This document shows, one piece after another, positions 57,814 to 64,000 of a DNA stretch of 64,000 nt (the stretch's first letter is position 1; each line of letters opens with the position of its first letter). The DNA is taken from positions 1 through 64,000 of the forward strand of contig JAYGED010000075.1 in assembly GCA_046582565.1 (NCBI GenBank). The letters run 5' to 3'. The DNA is from JAYGED01 sp046582565. Its GTDB lineage: Bacteria; Pseudomonadota; Alphaproteobacteria; JAAXGF01. The notes below the pieces were generated by a model that worked only from the letters and a program-made list of their open reading frames with translations, did no database searches and was not told the origin of the DNA. Made by a program: the position numbers and the translations under genes.

Positions 57814-58334
57814 CAGGAAGTCTCCTCGGAACTCTGTTTCTTCGCGGCCGGCTTTTTCGCCTTGGCCGGTGCCTTCTTGGCAGCGGCGGCCTTTGTCTTG
57901 GGTGCTGCCTTGACCTCGGCCTCGGCCTTTTTCTTGGGTGCTGCCTTGGCCTTGGGCTCGGCTTTGGCCTTGGGCTCGGCTTTGGCCTTGGGCTCGGCTT
58001 TGGCCTTGGCGGGTTTCTCGCCGGCGGTCAGCAAATCGGTGACCCGCAGGACGGTGATGTCCTGGCGATGACCATGGGTGCGGCGGTATTTCTTGCGCCG
58101 TTTCTTCTTGAAGACGAGGATTTTATCGGCGCGGGTCTGCTCCAGCACCTTGGCCACGACCTTAGCGCCAGCGACCAGGGGGTCGCCCACAGCGGCGTCG
58201 GCGCCTTCGCCGATCATGAGAACCTCGTTGAGCTCAATAGACGCGCCCGCCTCGCCCGAGAGTTTCTCGACCGTAATAACGTCGTCTTTGGCAACCTTAT
58301 ACTGCTTCCCGCCGGTGCGGATAATTGCGTACAT
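57813..58334 (-). CDS. rplU: 50S ribosomal protein L21 with Lys/Ala-rich C-terminal tail
   Basis: A 173-residue protein. Residues 1-103 are a normal L21 (MYAIIRTGGKQYKVAKDD, FKKKRRKKYRRTHGHRQD). The remaining 70 residues are a low-complexity basic tail of AKAEPK and KKAPAKAKK units, common in alphaproteobacterial L21 but long here. The tail region is encoded by 18-base tandem repeats. A strong promoter lies 70 bases upstream. Confidence 0.95.
   Translation of the reverse strand: MYAIIRTGGKQYKVAKDDVITVEKLSGEAGASIELNEVLMIGEGADAAVGDPLVAGAKVVAKVLEQTRADKILVFKKKRRKKYRRTHGHRQDITVLRVTDLLTAGEKPAKAKAEPKAKAEPKAKAEPKAKAAPKKKAEAEVKAAPKTKAAAAKKAPAKAKKPAAKKQSSEETS
57943..58013. repeat. 18-base minisatellite in the rplU tail
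   Basis: GCTTTGGCCTTGGGCTCG occurs exactly at 57961-57978 and 57979-57996, with a one-mismatch copy before (57943-57960) and a truncated copy after (57997-58013). It encodes the six-residue AKAEPK repeat. Confidence 0.9.
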
Positions 58335-58403
58335 GAGTATTTCCTGAGCGGCGCAGCCGAGGCGCAGCGCTGGGCTGAATAAGCGTTGATGGATGAGGCG
58401 CGC

Positions 58404-58431
58404 ACTATACCCGCGAGACGCCTCCTGTCAA
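58404..58431 (-). promoter_or_regulatory. Sigma-70-type promoter of rplU-rpmA
   Basis: On the minus strand a perfect TTGACA (58431-58426) and TATAGT (58409-58404) are separated by 16 bases. This is the best consensus promoter in the window and lies 70 bases before rplU. Confidence 0.8.
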
Positions 58432-58563
58432 CGGATTAAGGCGGCAGGCGCCAAGGTTTTCTACGGCAATGGCCGGGTTGCGGGCCGAGGGTCAATTCGC
58501 TACTCTCCGCGCCACGCCGGAAGGGGGCGGCCTGAGCGCCGCGCCGCGACGGGATCGGGACTT

Positions 58564-58653
58564 GGTTGGGTGCTAGAGTGGTTGAATAGGCTGGTCTCGA
58601 AAACCAGTGTGGGTGCAAGCCCACCGTGGGTTCGAATCCCACCCCAACCGCCA
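58564..58653 (+). tRNA. tRNA-Ser (anticodon CGA)
   Basis: Ninety bases with acceptor arms GGTTGGG and CCCAACC, discriminator G and encoded CCA. The anticodon stem CTGGT/ACCAG holds the loop CTCGAAA, giving CGA (reads UCG, serine). The long variable arm (GTGGGTGCAAGCCCACC) is typical of class II serine tRNA, and the T arm reads GTGGGTTCGAATCCCAC. It marks the border between core genes and the accessory right end. Confidence 0.95.
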
Positions 58654-58725
58654 CCCTATGCCTTCGGCTTCGGGTGGCAGGCCACCCTTGTGGACTGACA
58701 TTCGAAGACGTTTAGGCGTAGGAGT

Positions 58726-58759
58726 GTCTCCCGAAGCTCTGTTAGGAGCGTAGGGAGAC
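58726..58759. other. Hairpin just upstream of the GIY-YIG remnant
   Basis: GTCTCCC (58726-58732) pairs with GGGAGAC (58753-58759), and GCTC with GAGC inside. It sits 11 bases before the ATG of the decayed nuclease gene. Role unknown. Apart from it and the two gene remnants, the stretch 58654-59281 holds nothing recognisable. Confidence 0.45.
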
Positions 58760-58770
58760 TGGTACGGCCA

Positions 58771-59080
58771 ATGTGGTACGTCTATTTTCTTCATTTGAAC
58801 AATGACGACGTATACGTCGGATCAACGAATGATCTCAAGTGAAGAGTCGAATCGCATCGTCAGGGTCACGTGGTTTCGATTAAAGCTCACTTACCGGTCA
58901 CGTTGAAATCGTATGTAGCCGTATTGACCGAGCAGAATGCTCAAACTTGAGCGATATTTTAAATCCGGCGTCGGCCTGATCGCAATTCAACAATTTGCGG
59001 AAGAAAAACTGGCGCGGGCGTTGAGCAGCTCGAAAGCGGAACAGTTCCACGCTTCGATAGCGGTGCGGCGAATGAATTAG
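58771..59080 (+). pseudogene. Decayed GIY-YIG endonuclease gene
   Basis: From ATG 58771 the frame reads MWYVYFLHLNNDDVYVGSTN, the hallmark of small GIY-YIG nucleases of the UvrC/YhbQ type, then hits TGA at 58840 where relatives have Arg or Lys. The frame goes on as RVESHRQGHVVSIKAHLPVT and LKSYVAVLTEQ. At about 58945 a one-base shift is needed to continue as LERYFKSGVG, and the frame then stays open to TAG at 59080. With one nonsense codon and one frameshift the gene is inactive. Such genes often travel as single mobile-like units, and its position right after a tRNA fits an insertion site. Confidence 0.8.
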
Positions 59081-59139
59081 CCGAACAGCTGAGCAAATTA
59101 TAAGTAAGCTGTCTTCTGACTTACAGAGAGATGCAATTC

Positions 59140-59280
59140 ATGACCATACGGTCGGCTATCGATATCGGCGGCACATATACCGACCTGCTGTTGGATCGGG
59201 GCGGGCTTTGCCGTGTATGCCCCACGAAGGCATACGGATACGCTACAACTAATCAGCACGACATCGAATGGGGACGTTAG
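59140..59280 (+). pseudogene. 5' fragment of a hydantoinase/oxoprolinase A gene
   Basis: From ATG 59140 the first 22 codons (AIDIGGTYTDLLLDRGG) are a near copy of the start of the hyuA-like gene at 62270. About 67 bases (59139-59205 against 62269-62335) match at roughly nine in ten positions. After that the similarity ends and an unrelated tail reaches TAG at 59280, two bases before the cupin gene. It contains the phosphate-1 loop of the ATPase fold but cannot form a domain. Confidence 0.8.
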
Positions 59281-59281
59281 A

Positions 59282-59662
59282 ATGACCGATAAGGTGATCA
59301 CGCGGTTGCTGCCTGACGGAGCGCTGGACGGCGGCATGAAGCCGATGGGCTACATAGACCCCGACACCGTCGTTGACGGGGTCGAATTCGACGAACGGGG
59401 GCATCTGTTCTTCACTAACGCAGCTGGCAATGTAAACGCCGGCGTGTGGCAGTGTTCGCCCTGCACGGAACAGATCAGCGATTATCCCTATGATCAAGTT
59501 TGCTTCGTTCTCGAGGGTTCGATTACCATCACGGATAAAAGCGGCCATGCTGAGATGTTCGGGCCGGGCGATTCCTTCTCCATCCCCCGCGGCTTCAATG
59601 GTCTTTGGCAGATGACCGAGCGCTACAAGAATTATTTCGTAACCGTGGAACCGGAGCCTTGA
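59282..59662 (+). CDS. Cupin-domain protein (DUF861/Cupin_3-like)
   Basis: A 126-residue cupin. Core motifs are YDQVCFVLEGSITITDKSG (residues 67-85) and EMFGPGDSFSIPRGFNGLW, matching the Cupin_3 family that includes ureidoglycine aminohydrolase-like and EutQ-like proteins. ATG 59282 is used; an upstream in-frame GTG at 59213 lies inside the hyuA fragment. It leads the dimethylformamidase-like cassette with a 59-base gap. Either an accessory enzyme or a sensor for the pathway; function unproven. Confidence 0.78.
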   Translation: MTDKVITRLLPDGALDGGMKPMGYIDPDTVVDGVEFDERGHLFFTNAAGNVNAGVWQCSPCTEQISDYPYDQVCFVLEGSITITDKSGHAEMFGPGDSFSIPRGFNGLWQMTERYKNYFVTVEPEP

Positions 59663-59721
59663 TAGCCTGATGCCGGGTGATGAGCCTATCGTCATTGCGC
59701 CAAAGAATAAGGACTTAGCAG

Positions 59722-60021
59722 ATGTATGAGATCGACCCGTCGCGAACCGACCTGGCCGAGGAATTCAAGAAAAATCCCGGCGGCCCTTATAGCCCCGAAC
59801 TCACGCTGGTGGTCAACCGGCTGCGCCTGGGGCCGATGGAGGAGCGCACCATCATGGTCTGCACCAAGCGCGGGCGCGAATGGACCCTGGCGAAAATGCC
59901 GACGGTTCGTGGCGCCAAGCTGGAATACTACGAGGACCTCGTGTTCGACGACTACTATGACGCCGCCAGGGAAATTTTCCGCATGCGCTGGCATACGGTG
60001 ACCGGCCAAGAGCTGGCATAA
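59722..60021 (+). CDS. N,N-dimethylformamidase small subunit-like protein
   Basis: A 99-residue soluble protein, beginning MYEIDPSRTDLAEEFKKNPG and containing CTKRGREWTLAKMPTVRG and DDYYDAAREIFRMRWHTVTG. It resembles the small (alpha) subunit of N,N-dimethylformamidase, which is about 130 residues in characterised enzymes, so this is a short version. Position 26 bases upstream of the large subunit supports the call. The small subunit packs on the large one and is needed for assembly in the known enzyme. Confidence 0.72.
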   Translation: MYEIDPSRTDLAEEFKKNPGGPYSPELTLVVNRLRLGPMEERTIMVCTKRGREWTLAKMPTVRGAKLEYYEDLVFDDYYDAAREIFRMRWHTVTGQELA

Positions 60022-60047
60022 AAATATTTATCCGAAGGAACGAATCG

Positions 60048-62258
60048 TTGAAAAAAATTGTCGGTTATTTGAATAGCTGGAGCGTCACGCCGGGCGATAC
60101 GCTTAAGGTCATGGTGAGCACCTACGGCGTGGACCACTATCGCGCGGACCTGGTCCGCATCATCTGCGGCGATGACGAGCCCGAACACGATATTTACCAC
60201 GAGGAGGAGATCGACGCCCCCTTCAACGGCGAGCATCCAGGCCGCGAGCAGCCGATTGCCGCGGGCTCCTACGTGACTGTGGACGATGCCCCCGCCATAG
60301 CCGGCTTGACCAGCTTCACCGTCCAGGCCTGGGTCTTTCCGACCACCCCCGACAAGGCTGTGCAGGGACTGATCAGTAACTGGAACGACGAGACATCAAG
60401 CGGCTTCGCGCTACTGATCGACGACACTGGCGCCCTGGCCATGCGGCTTGGCGACGGCAACGGCGGGGTTGCCGAAATCAGCACCGGCAAGCCGCTGGCG
60501 GTGCGGCGCTGGCATCTGGTGGCCGCCGCCTATGACGCGGCGACCCGGGAACTCAGCGTCTCCCAGAACCTTATCGGGCCGCAATTCGAAGCCAGCAGCA
60601 GCGCCCATGTGACCACGACGATTAAATTCGAGCCGGCGCTTAGCAGCGGCTCGGCGCTGGTCATGGCCGCCCTGCCGGGTGTCTCCCATCATTTCAACGG
60701 CAAGCTCGACCGGCCGCGCCTGATCGGCCGCGCCCTCACCGGCGATGAGAGTGTGGCGCTGGCCTGGGACGCCCTGCCCCAGGAGCGCGACAGCGCGGTG
60801 ATCGCGGCCTGGGATTTCGCGCGCGATATCGGCACGGATACGGTCAGCGACTTGGGCCCCAACGGTCTTCACGGACGAACGGTCAATCTGCCCTCGCGCG
60901 GCTGCAAGGGCTTCAACTGGAGCGGCGCCGAGCAGAACTGGCGTCACGCGCCCGAGGAATACGGCGCCATCCACTTTCACGACGACGATCTCTACGACGC
61001 CGGCTGGGAGGCTGATTTCGAGTACCAGGTGCCTGCGGACCTGCCGAGCGCTGTCTACGCGGTGCGCCTGGCGGCCGGGGACGACGACTGGTACGTCACC
61101 TTCTTCGTCCGCCCGCCGCGGGGCACCACCACGGCGAAGCTCGCCTTTCTGGTCTCGACAGTGACCTACATGGCCTATTCGAACTATCGCTGGATGTTGC
61201 ATCAGCGTTACAGCGAAGTCACCGAGACGTTCTGGACGACGCTCGATAAGGGTGACGTCTTCCTGCACGAGCATCCCGAGTTCGGGTTATCGACCTACGA
61301 CACCCATTCCGACGGCAGCGGCGTGCGCTATGCCTCGCGGCTGCGGCCGGTGCTCAACATGGCGCCCAAGACGCCGTTGTGGAGCTTCAATGCCGACACC
61401 TTCATCCTCAGCTGGCTCGAGAAAAAGGGCATCGCTTACGACATCATCACCGACGAGGACCTCCACGCCGAGGGCGTCGGGCTGCTTGAGCCCTATCACG
61501 CCATCGTCACCGGCACCCACCCCGAGTACTACACCACCCCCATGTGGGATGGGCTTAGGGCCTATCTCGCGCGCGCAGGGAGGCTGGCCTATCTCGGCGG
61601 CAATGGCTTCATCTGGCGCTGCGCACTCTCGGACGCCAAGCCGGGCGTGGTCGAGCTGCGCCGGCCCGAGGACGGCATCCGTTACCGCGACGAGGAACCG
61701 GGCGAATATTATCTCGAATTCACCGGTGAGTACGGCGGCCTGTGGCGGCGTCTCGGCATGGCGCCCCAGGCGATGTGCGGTGTCGGCACGGTGGCGGTCG
61801 GCTTCGACGCCTCGGGCTACTATCTGCGCAAAGAGGCGAGCTTCGATGCCCGCGCCGGGTTCATCTTCGAGGGCATCGGCGACGATGAAGTGATCGGTGA
61901 TTTCGGTATCCTGGGCGGTGGCGCCAGCGGCTCCGAGATCGATGCGGTCGACCCGACGCTGGGTACGCCGCCCCATACCCTCGTGCTCGCAAGCTCCGAA
62001 GGCCATACGGCGAACACCTATCTGGTGCCCGACGAGACCGGCTTTCACCACGTCGCCATGGACGGCATTCAGAACCCGGATATCAGGGCGGATATGACCT
62101 TCTTCGAGACGCCGAGCGGCGGGGCGGTCTTCTCCGTCGGCTCCATCGCCTGGGGCGCGAGCCTGCCGCACAACGGCTATACCAACAACGTCGGGCGGAT
62201 TACCGAGAACGTCCTGCGCCGCTTCCTCGACGACGCTGCCTTTTCGATGCCCGGGTAA
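60048..62258 (+). CDS. N,N-dimethylformamidase large (beta) subunit-like protein
   Basis: A 736-residue protein of the DMFase beta-subunit family, which hydrolyses formamides such as dimethylformamide to formate and amine with a mononuclear iron. A LamG-like beta sandwich covers about residues 70-240 (SFTVQAWVFPTT, LDRPRLIGRALTGDE). The catalytic domain starts near 300. Candidate iron ligands are Tyr374 or Tyr377 (TVTYMAYSNY), Tyr417 (GLSTYDTHSDG) and His491/Glu493 (GTHPEYY), an order like the Tyr-Tyr-His-Glu site described for the family. Start is TTG with GAAGGAA seven bases upstream. True substrate is not known; homologues are widespread and mostly untested. Confidence 0.85.
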   Translation: MKKIVGYLNSWSVTPGDTLKVMVSTYGVDHYRADLVRIICGDDEPEHDIYHEEEIDAPFNGEHPGREQPIAAGSYVTVDDAPAIAGLTSFTVQAWVFPTTPDKAVQGLISNWNDETSSGFALLIDDTGALAMRLGDGNGGVAEISTGKPLAVRRWHLVAAAYDAATRELSVSQNLIGPQFEASSSAHVTTTIKFEPALSSGSALVMAALPGVSHHFNGKLDRPRLIGRALTGDESVALAWDALPQERDSAVIAAWDFARDIGTDTVSDLGPNGLHGRTVNLPSRGCKGFNWSGAEQNWRHAPEEYGAIHFHDDDLYDAGWEADFEYQVPADLPSAVYAVRLAAGDDDWYVTFFVRPPRGTTTAKLAFLVSTVTYMAYSNYRWMLHQRYSEVTETFWTTLDKGDVFLHEHPEFGLSTYDTHSDGSGVRYASRLRPVLNMAPKTPLWSFNADTFILSWLEKKGIAYDIITDEDLHAEGVGLLEPYHAIVTGTHPEYYTTPMWDGLRAYLARAGRLAYLGGNGFIWRCALSDAKPGVVELRRPEDGIRYRDEEPGEYYLEFTGEYGGLWRRLGMAPQAMCGVGTVAVGFDASGYYLRKEASFDARAGFIFEGIGDDEVIGDFGILGGGASGSEIDAVDPTLGTPPHTLVLASSEGHTANTYLVPDETGFHHVAMDGIQNPDIRADMTFFETPSGGAVFSVGSIAWGASLPHNGYTNNVGRITENVLRRFLDDAAFSMPG

Positions 62259-62269
62259 GGACGGCATCC

Positions 62270-64000
62270 ATGACCATACGGCTGGCTATCGATATCGGCG
62301 GTACTTTTACCGACCTGGTGTTGGATCGGGACGGGACCCGCACGGCGACTAAGCTGCTTACCACGCCGGAGCGCCCGGCTGACGGTATCATGCAGGGCAT
62401 AGAGCAAATCCTCGGCGAGTCGGAGACCAACCTCGGCGATGTGGACCTCATCCTGCACGGCACCACCCTGGCGACCAACGCGCTGATCGAGCGCAAGGGG
62501 GCGCGCACCGCCCTGATCGTCACCGAGGGCCATCGCGATTCCGTCGAGATGGCCTATGAAAACCGCTTCGACCAATACGACATCAATGCCGAGAGGCCGC
62601 CGCCCCTGGTGCCCCGCGCCTTGCGGTTGCCGGTCGCTGAGAGGATCAATTTCAAGGGCGAAATTCTCACCCCCCTCGATGAGCAGTCGGTTCGGGCGCT
62701 GATCCCGGACTTACGCGAGGCCGGGGTGGAGAGTGTCGCCATCGGCCTGTTGCACGCCTACGCCAACCCGGCCCATGAGAACCGGGTAGGGGTGATCATC
62801 GCCGAGGCCCTGCCCGAGTTGTCGATCTCCCTGTCCTCGGACGTCTGCCCCGAAATCCGCGAATACGAGCGCCAATCCACGACCTGCGCCAACGCCTATA
62901 TCCAACGGCTCATGGCCGGCTACCTCACCGACCTGGAGCAGCGTCTGGCGGCGGACAATTTCCACTGCCCGCTGCTGCTGATGACCTCGGGCGGCAATGT
63001 GGTGACGGTGGAGACCGCCGTGCGCTATCCCATCCGACTGGTCGAGTCCGGGCCCGCCGGCGGCGCCATCATGGCGGCCCATATCGCGCGCCGCCTGGGC
63101 GAGGACAGTGTCTTCTCCTTCGACATGGGCGGCACCACCGCCAAAATATGCCTGATCGACCATGGCGAGCCGCAGCTCAGCCGGGGCTTCGAGGTTGCCC
63201 GCGCCCACCGCTTCATGAAGGGCAGCGGCATGCCTATCAAGGTGCCGGTGGTCGAGATGGTCGAGATCGGCGCCGGCGGCGGCTCCATCGCCTCGGTCGA
63301 TGACCTTGCGCGCATCCGGGTCGGGCCGGAGAGCGCCGCCTCCGATCCGGGTCCGGCCTGCTACGGCCTGGGCGGCGACCGCCCGACGGTGACCGACGCC
63401 AACCTGATCGCCGGCCGCCTCGATGGGGAACATTTCGCCGGCGGGCGCATGAGCCTGGACGGGGCGGCGGCAGAGACCGCGGTGCGGCGTGAAATCGGCG
63501 AGCCCTTGTCCCTTCAGACCATCGACGGGGCGCTCGGTATCCTGGAGGTTGTCGACGAGAACATGGCCAGTGCCGCGCGGGTCCATGCGGTCGAGCGCGG
63601 CGAGGAGATCGAAGGCCGCACCCTGATCGCCTTCGGCGGCGCCGGCCCCCTGCATGCCGCGCGCCTGGCCGAGAAACTCAGCATCGACCGCATTATCGTA
63701 CCCAACAACGCGGGCGTCGGCTCGGCCATCGGGTTTCTGCTGGCGCCGGTCGCCTATGAGGTGGCGCGCAGCAGCTACATGCGCCTGGACGAATTCGATC
63801 CCGCGCCCATAAACGCCGCCTTCGAGGCCATGGCGGCGGAAGCGGAGGCGGTGGTTCGCCTGGGTGCTGCGAACGAGGAATTGACCGAGCGGCGCTACGC
63901 CTTTGCCCGCTATGTGGGCCAGGGCCACGAAATCAAGATCGTGGCGCCGGTGCGTACCCTGGGCAAGGATGACGGCGAGGCCCTGCGGCTCGCCTTCGAG
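62270..64000 (+). CDS. hyuA: Hydantoinase/oxoprolinase A family protein, cut by the right edge
   Basis: The first 577 codons of an ATP-dependent ring-amide hydrolase. It starts MTIRLAIDIGGTFTDLVLD with the phosphate loop, continues with LHGTTLATNALIERKGA, then SGPAGGAIMAAH and FDMGGTTAKICLID (second phosphate motif), and ends near VGQGHEIKI. Relatives open N-methylhydantoin, 5-oxoproline, hydantoins or caprolactam at ATP cost, normally with a B subunit encoded next, which would lie beyond the window. ATG 62270 follows the DMFase-like stop by 11 bases. Confidence 0.92.
   Translation, partial: MTIRLAIDIGGTFTDLVLDRDGTRTATKLLTTPERPADGIMQGIEQILGESETNLGDVDLILHGTTLATNALIERKGARTALIVTEGHRDSVEMAYENRFDQYDINAERPPPLVPRALRLPVAERINFKGEILTPLDEQSVRALIPDLREAGVESVAIGLLHAYANPAHENRVGVIIAEALPELSISLSSDVCPEIREYERQSTTCANAYIQRLMAGYLTDLEQRLAADNFHCPLLLMTSGGNVVTVETAVRYPIRLVESGPAGGAIMAAHIARRLGEDSVFSFDMGGTTAKICLIDHGEPQLSRGFEVARAHRFMKGSGMPIKVPVVEMVEIGAGGGSIASVDDLARIRVGPESAASDPGPACYGLGGDRPTVTDANLIAGRLDGEHFAGGRMSLDGAAAETAVRREIGEPLSLQTIDGALGILEVVDENMASAARVHAVERGEEIEGRTLIAFGGAGPLHAARLAEKLSIDRIIVPNNAGVGSAIGFLLAPVAYEVARSSYMRLDEFDPAPINAAFEAMAAEAEAVVRLGAANEELTERRYAFARYVGQGHEIKIVAPVRTLGKDDGEALRLAFE

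Noticed and set aside
58650..58678. GCCACCC/GGGTGGC hairpin as terminator of the tRNA
   Set aside because: One arm lies in the tRNA 3' end and no T tract follows, so it would compete with tRNA folding; more likely chance symmetry.
62711..63928. Minus-strand open frame of 405 codons at the right end
   Set aside because: It is opposite the hyuA-like gene, whose plus-strand frame has clear family motifs throughout.

Overview
The window looks like a chromosome segment of an alphaproteobacterium, most likely of the Rhodospirillales type. The evidence is high-GC coding, an mdh-sucCD-sucAB-lpdA block, a five-gene atpHAGDC operon without the Fo genes, an EF-G-like paralogue, and the run rplU-rpmA-obgE-proB-proA-nadD-rsfS-gpmI-envC-ctpA. 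No rRNA, phage, insertion sequence or CRISPR array was seen. Most of the window is housekeeping; the right end (about 58.6-64 kb) is an accessory region.

Layout. 1-3.3 kb: a hybrid sensor kinase with a one-base frameshift and a TerB/DnaJ protein (both minus). 3.5-8.6 kb: an EF-G-like GTPase followed by a polar amino-acid ABC importer (ATPase, binding protein, two permeases) with a terminator-like hairpin after the binding-protein gene. 8.6-14.1 kb: a DUF3750 protein, a GcvR-like ACT protein, a DMT transporter, and a minus-strand run of glyoxalase, YqgE, glyoxalase-like, cupin and dienelactone hydrolase genes interrupted by two stacked palindromes. 14.3-20.5 kb: a PAS-like protein, an MlaC / Sel1-repeat / MlaA set, mmsA and zapE. 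20.5-23.4 kb: a glycosyltransferase pair and a DUF547 protein (minus). 23.6-32.5 kb: malate dehydrogenase, succinyl-CoA synthetase and the 2-oxoglutarate dehydrogenase complex, that is, much of the oxidative TCA cycle in one direction. 32.5-41.3 kb: an MFS carrier, xerC with DUF484, a transaldolase-like aldolase, priA, and a sugar kinase / sphingosine-phosphate-lyase-like pair. 41.4-46.3 kb: the F1 ATP synthase operon. 46.4-58.3 kb: thirteen minus-strand genes covering RNA decapping, envelope and division factors, glycolysis, ribosome silencing, NAD and proline synthesis, ObgE, L27 and L21.

Beyond a tRNA-Ser(CGA) at 58.6 kb the character changes. There is a decayed GIY-YIG endonuclease gene and a 5' fragment of a hydantoinase/oxoprolinase gene. 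An apparent catabolic cassette follows: a cupin, small and large subunits related to N,N-dimethylformamidase, and a complete-looking 5' part of a hydantoinase/oxoprolinase A gene that runs off the right edge. This cassette is the most interesting part. It pairs an iron-type formamide hydrolase with an ATP-dependent ring-amide hydrolase, and it begins with a truncated copy of its own last gene.

Many genes are tightly coupled by 1-4 base stop/start overlaps. Several starts are not ATG: GTG for yqgE and atpH, TTG for zapE and the large DMFase-like subunit, and possibly non-canonical starts for rsfS and nadD. Functional calls rest on recognised motifs read from the translated sequence; no database search was possible.
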